A stretch of 53,171 bases of DNA, taken from NCBI GenBank assembly GCA_045534575.1, contig JAZSJZ010000014.1, forward strand, positions 1 through 53,171, given 5' to 3'. The position numbers were made by a program, and so were the translations under genes. The stretch comes from UBA4636 sp045534575. Its GTDB lineage: Bacteria; Bacillota; Clostridia; Christensenellales; Borkfalkiaceae. Below, piece after piece: positions 51,344-53,171 of the stretch; position 1 is the first letter of the stretch; the number at the start of each line of letters is the position of its first letter. Below the pieces are notes generated by a model. The model saw nothing but the letters and a program-made list of their open reading frames with translations. It searched no databases and was not told where the DNA came from.

Positions 51344-53062
51344 TTAGCTAAAATATGTGGATTTATCAAGCAATAAGTATTTAATAAATGGATAAATTGG
51401 TAAATTTAAGATAAGAAGAATTGGGTATAAAATAAATTTCACCAATAGTTCTTGATTAGAAAAATCAAGATTAGTTAAAACGCAACAAACGATTAAAATT
51501 AGAACTAAATTTAACGAAATTATTAATATTAATTCTATAACCGATTTAAACGTTGATATTTTTGAAACCTTTTTACTTGGATTTAAAAGATAAGCTACTC
51601 CAGTAAACAGCGGGAACAATAAGCAAATTCCCATAAAAATAAGATAAGGCTTTAAGTCAAGATTTGCAATAGATGCCGTTGAGAACCATAAAAGAAGCGT
51701 TTCAATAGCTAAAATTACAAAATACGTTAACGACGCGTGGAAAACTAGTTTGTTAATTCTAATTCTAGAAACATCTTTTACGTTAGATGAAGTCGAAATT
51801 CTAACTTTAAATCCTTCTTCTTCTGCAAGATTTTCTATTTCGCTAAAATCAAAGTAAGGATTGCTAATTTTAGGCGATTGTTGAACTTCGATATTTAATT
51901 TTTCTTGTGTTTCTTCAACTTTTTTGATAAATTTTTGCGCTTTTTGAGCTTTTTTATCTAACTTTTTACCCTTATTTTCTACGGACTTATGCTCAATTTC
52001 AATTTGTTTTTCCTCAATTTGCGCAGTTTTTTGAGGTTCAATATGTGAGTTTTGAGAGAAAAATTCGTTTAAATCAAGATCGTCAGTGTAAATAATTTCT
52101 CTATCTTTTGGAGTTTCTACGTGCTTAGGCAAAATTTTAGATAAAACTGACTTATAATCAACTGTTGCGGCTGTTTCAAAAGACGTAGAATCGTCAACAA
52201 TTGTATGATGAGTTTGCTCTTGTTGTTTTTTATCAATTTCAAAGAGGTCAAAGATTTTAGAAGGAGAATGATTTGGGCTAGTTTCAACAAAAACATCTTT
52301 TTTCTCTATAATTTCATCTTCATGAATTTCAACATCAACTTTTTCTGGTTGAGTTTTATCTTCAAAAAAAGTTTCTGTTTTTACAGGCGCTAAAACTTGT
52401 TCAGTTTTTTCTTCGATTTGAAGTTTTTCGGTTTGGCTAATTAAATCAGTTGCTTGAATTTCAATTTGCTCAGGCTCAAATTTTTTGGTTTCTTCTTGAG
52501 CTTTTTCTTCAACTTTTTCTTGTAAAATAGGCGAAGGTTCAACCTTAGTTGGTTCAACCTTAGTTTCAACACTTGTGATTTGAGGTTCTTCTTGGGTTTT
52601 TGTTGATAAAAATTGTTCTAGCGCAACTTCTGGAGAAAAATCATCATCACGAGCAATTTGTTCATCAAAGGCCTCGTCAGCCGCTTTATTAAGCGACAAA
52701 ATTATAGGCTCTTCAGCTTTTTCCGTTTCTTCCGGCGCTTTAATAAGCGTATCGATAATACGGCGAGAATAAGCCCATTTGTCCTTATTTTGGTCAATAT
52801 AAACTTTGCCTTTTTCAGTGAGTTGGTAAAATTTCCGTCTAACACCGTCATTAGAGGACGTGCGGTATTCTTTAACGTAACCTTGCTTAACAATCCTTTG
52901 TAAACAGCTATAAAACGTTCCTTGTTTTAAAACAAACTCACCAGAGGCTCTTTGTTCGATTTCTTCTTTAATTTGATTCGTGTGCTTGTCGTTATCGAGA
53001 AGTGATAATAAAATTATCGTATCAATATGACCACGCAACATTTCGCTAGGAATCGTATCCAT
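51344..53062 (-). CDS. PadR-type HTH regulator fused to a disordered linker and a membrane domain
   Basis: About 572 residues. The first 100 or so are a PadR winged helix (MLRGHIDTIILLSLL, then GTFYSCLQRIVKQGYV and the RRKFYQLTEKGK wing). Some 320 residues of Glu-, Lys-, Gln- and Thr-rich low-complexity sequence follow, including repeated KVEP units. The C-terminal 140 residues contain four membrane helices. This is unlike ordinary PadR proteins, which are small and soluble. The ATG at 53062 is preferred; a GTG at 53071 lies closer to AAAGGA than usual. It has a consensus promoter. Confidence 0.8.
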   Translation of the reverse strand: MDTIPSEMLRGHIDTIILLSLLDNDKHTNQIKEEIEQRASGEFVLKQGTFYSCLQRIVKQGYVKEYRTSSNDGVRRKFYQLTEKGKVYIDQNKDKWAYSRRIIDTLIKAPEETEKAEEPIILSLNKAADEAFDEQIARDDDFSPEVALEQFLSTKTQEEPQITSVETKVEPTKVEPSPILQEKVEEKAQEETKKFEPEQIEIQATDLISQTEKLQIEEKTEQVLAPVKTETFFEDKTQPEKVDVEIHEDEIIEKKDVFVETSPNHSPSKIFDLFEIDKKQQEQTHHTIVDDSTSFETAATVDYKSVLSKILPKHVETPKDREIIYTDDLDLNEFFSQNSHIEPQKTAQIEEKQIEIEHKSVENKGKKLDKKAQKAQKFIKKVEETQEKLNIEVQQSPKISNPYFDFSEIENLAEEEGFKVRISTSSNVKDVSRIRINKLVFHASLTYFVILAIETLLLWFSTASIANLDLKPYLIFMGICLLFPLFTGVAYLLNPSKKVSKISTFKSVIELILIISLNLVLILIVCCVLTNLDFSNQELLVKFILYPILLILNLPIYPFIKYLLLDKSTYFS

Positions 53063-53095
53063 AAAAATCACAAAATCCTTTGATTAATTGTATAA

Positions 53096-53124
53096 ATTAT
53101 AACATTATTATGAAGTGATGTCAA
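53096..53124 (-). promoter_or_regulatory. Consensus SigA promoter of the PadR fusion gene
   Basis: Minus strand: TTGACA (53119-53124), 17-bp spacer, TATAAT (53096-53101) with an extended TGT before it. All 12 hexamer positions match consensus. PadR proteins often repress their own gene, but I see no clear operator. Confidence 0.85.
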
Positions 53125-53171
53125 TATGTTTTTATAATTATAATATCATTATTATATAAAGAAAACTAGAG

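Overview
The window is AT-rich chromosomal DNA from a low-GC Gram-positive bacterium, most likely an uncultured member of the Clostridia. The evidence is the gene order: M50 protease-scpA-scpB-ytfJ-dacF-rluB, asp23/yloU-yloV-recG, tig-clpP-clpX and plsX-rnc-smc-ftsY. It also has zinc-type L28, SpoVG and a GerW/YtfJ family protein, clear Shine-Dalgarno sites, TGA used as a stop codon, and SigA-like promoters, several with 17-bp spacers. SpoVG and YtfJ fit a spore-forming lineage but do not prove sporulation.

Layout. 1-461: the end of a tRNA operon (Met partial, Asp, Phe, Thr, Tyr) and its terminator, followed by an array of small hairpins (465-636). 792-7609: fatty-acid, chromosome-segregation, cell-wall and rRNA-modification genes on the plus strand. 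7669-9891: a class A PBP on the minus strand. 9976-17958: miaB, then mutS-mutL-miaA and a PLP enzyme with overlapping ends. 18040-20697: lexA (minus) with an SOS box, a Cys-rich mini-protein and dxs. 20768-21971: an RluA-type synthase and tRNA-Val, -Gly and -Cys.

21972-28625 is an accessory block between tRNA-Cys and a minus-strand tRNA-Leu. It begins with a second hairpin array, a small membrane-protein gene, and a near-perfect copy of the tRNA terminator followed by a third array. Next come four small genes (flavin reductase-like, Cys-rich DUF5714-like, isochorismatase-like, SDR) and a tight three-gene module of two DUF488 proteins and a 597-residue dual-OB-like protein with a C-terminal HTH.

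28924-53071 returns to core functions: DUF3842, an NmrA-like protein, L28, yloU-yloV-recG, rqcH, tig-clpP-clpX, then plsX-rnc-smc-ftsY continuing into an acyltransferase, a zinc-ribbon membrane protein and a ComEC-like hydrolase. The window ends with spoVG, murC and a PadR-type regulator fused to a membrane domain.

The most unusual signals are the three hairpin arrays. Within an array a short TGAAAT-type linker is kept constant while every hairpin stem differs. In two arrays the linker switches to its reverse complement halfway along. Two of the arrays flank a one-gene cassette bounded by 42-bp direct repeats. The DUF488/DUF488/dual-OB module is the best candidate for an undescribed protein system. 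All assignments come from reading motifs and gene order; no database search was run.
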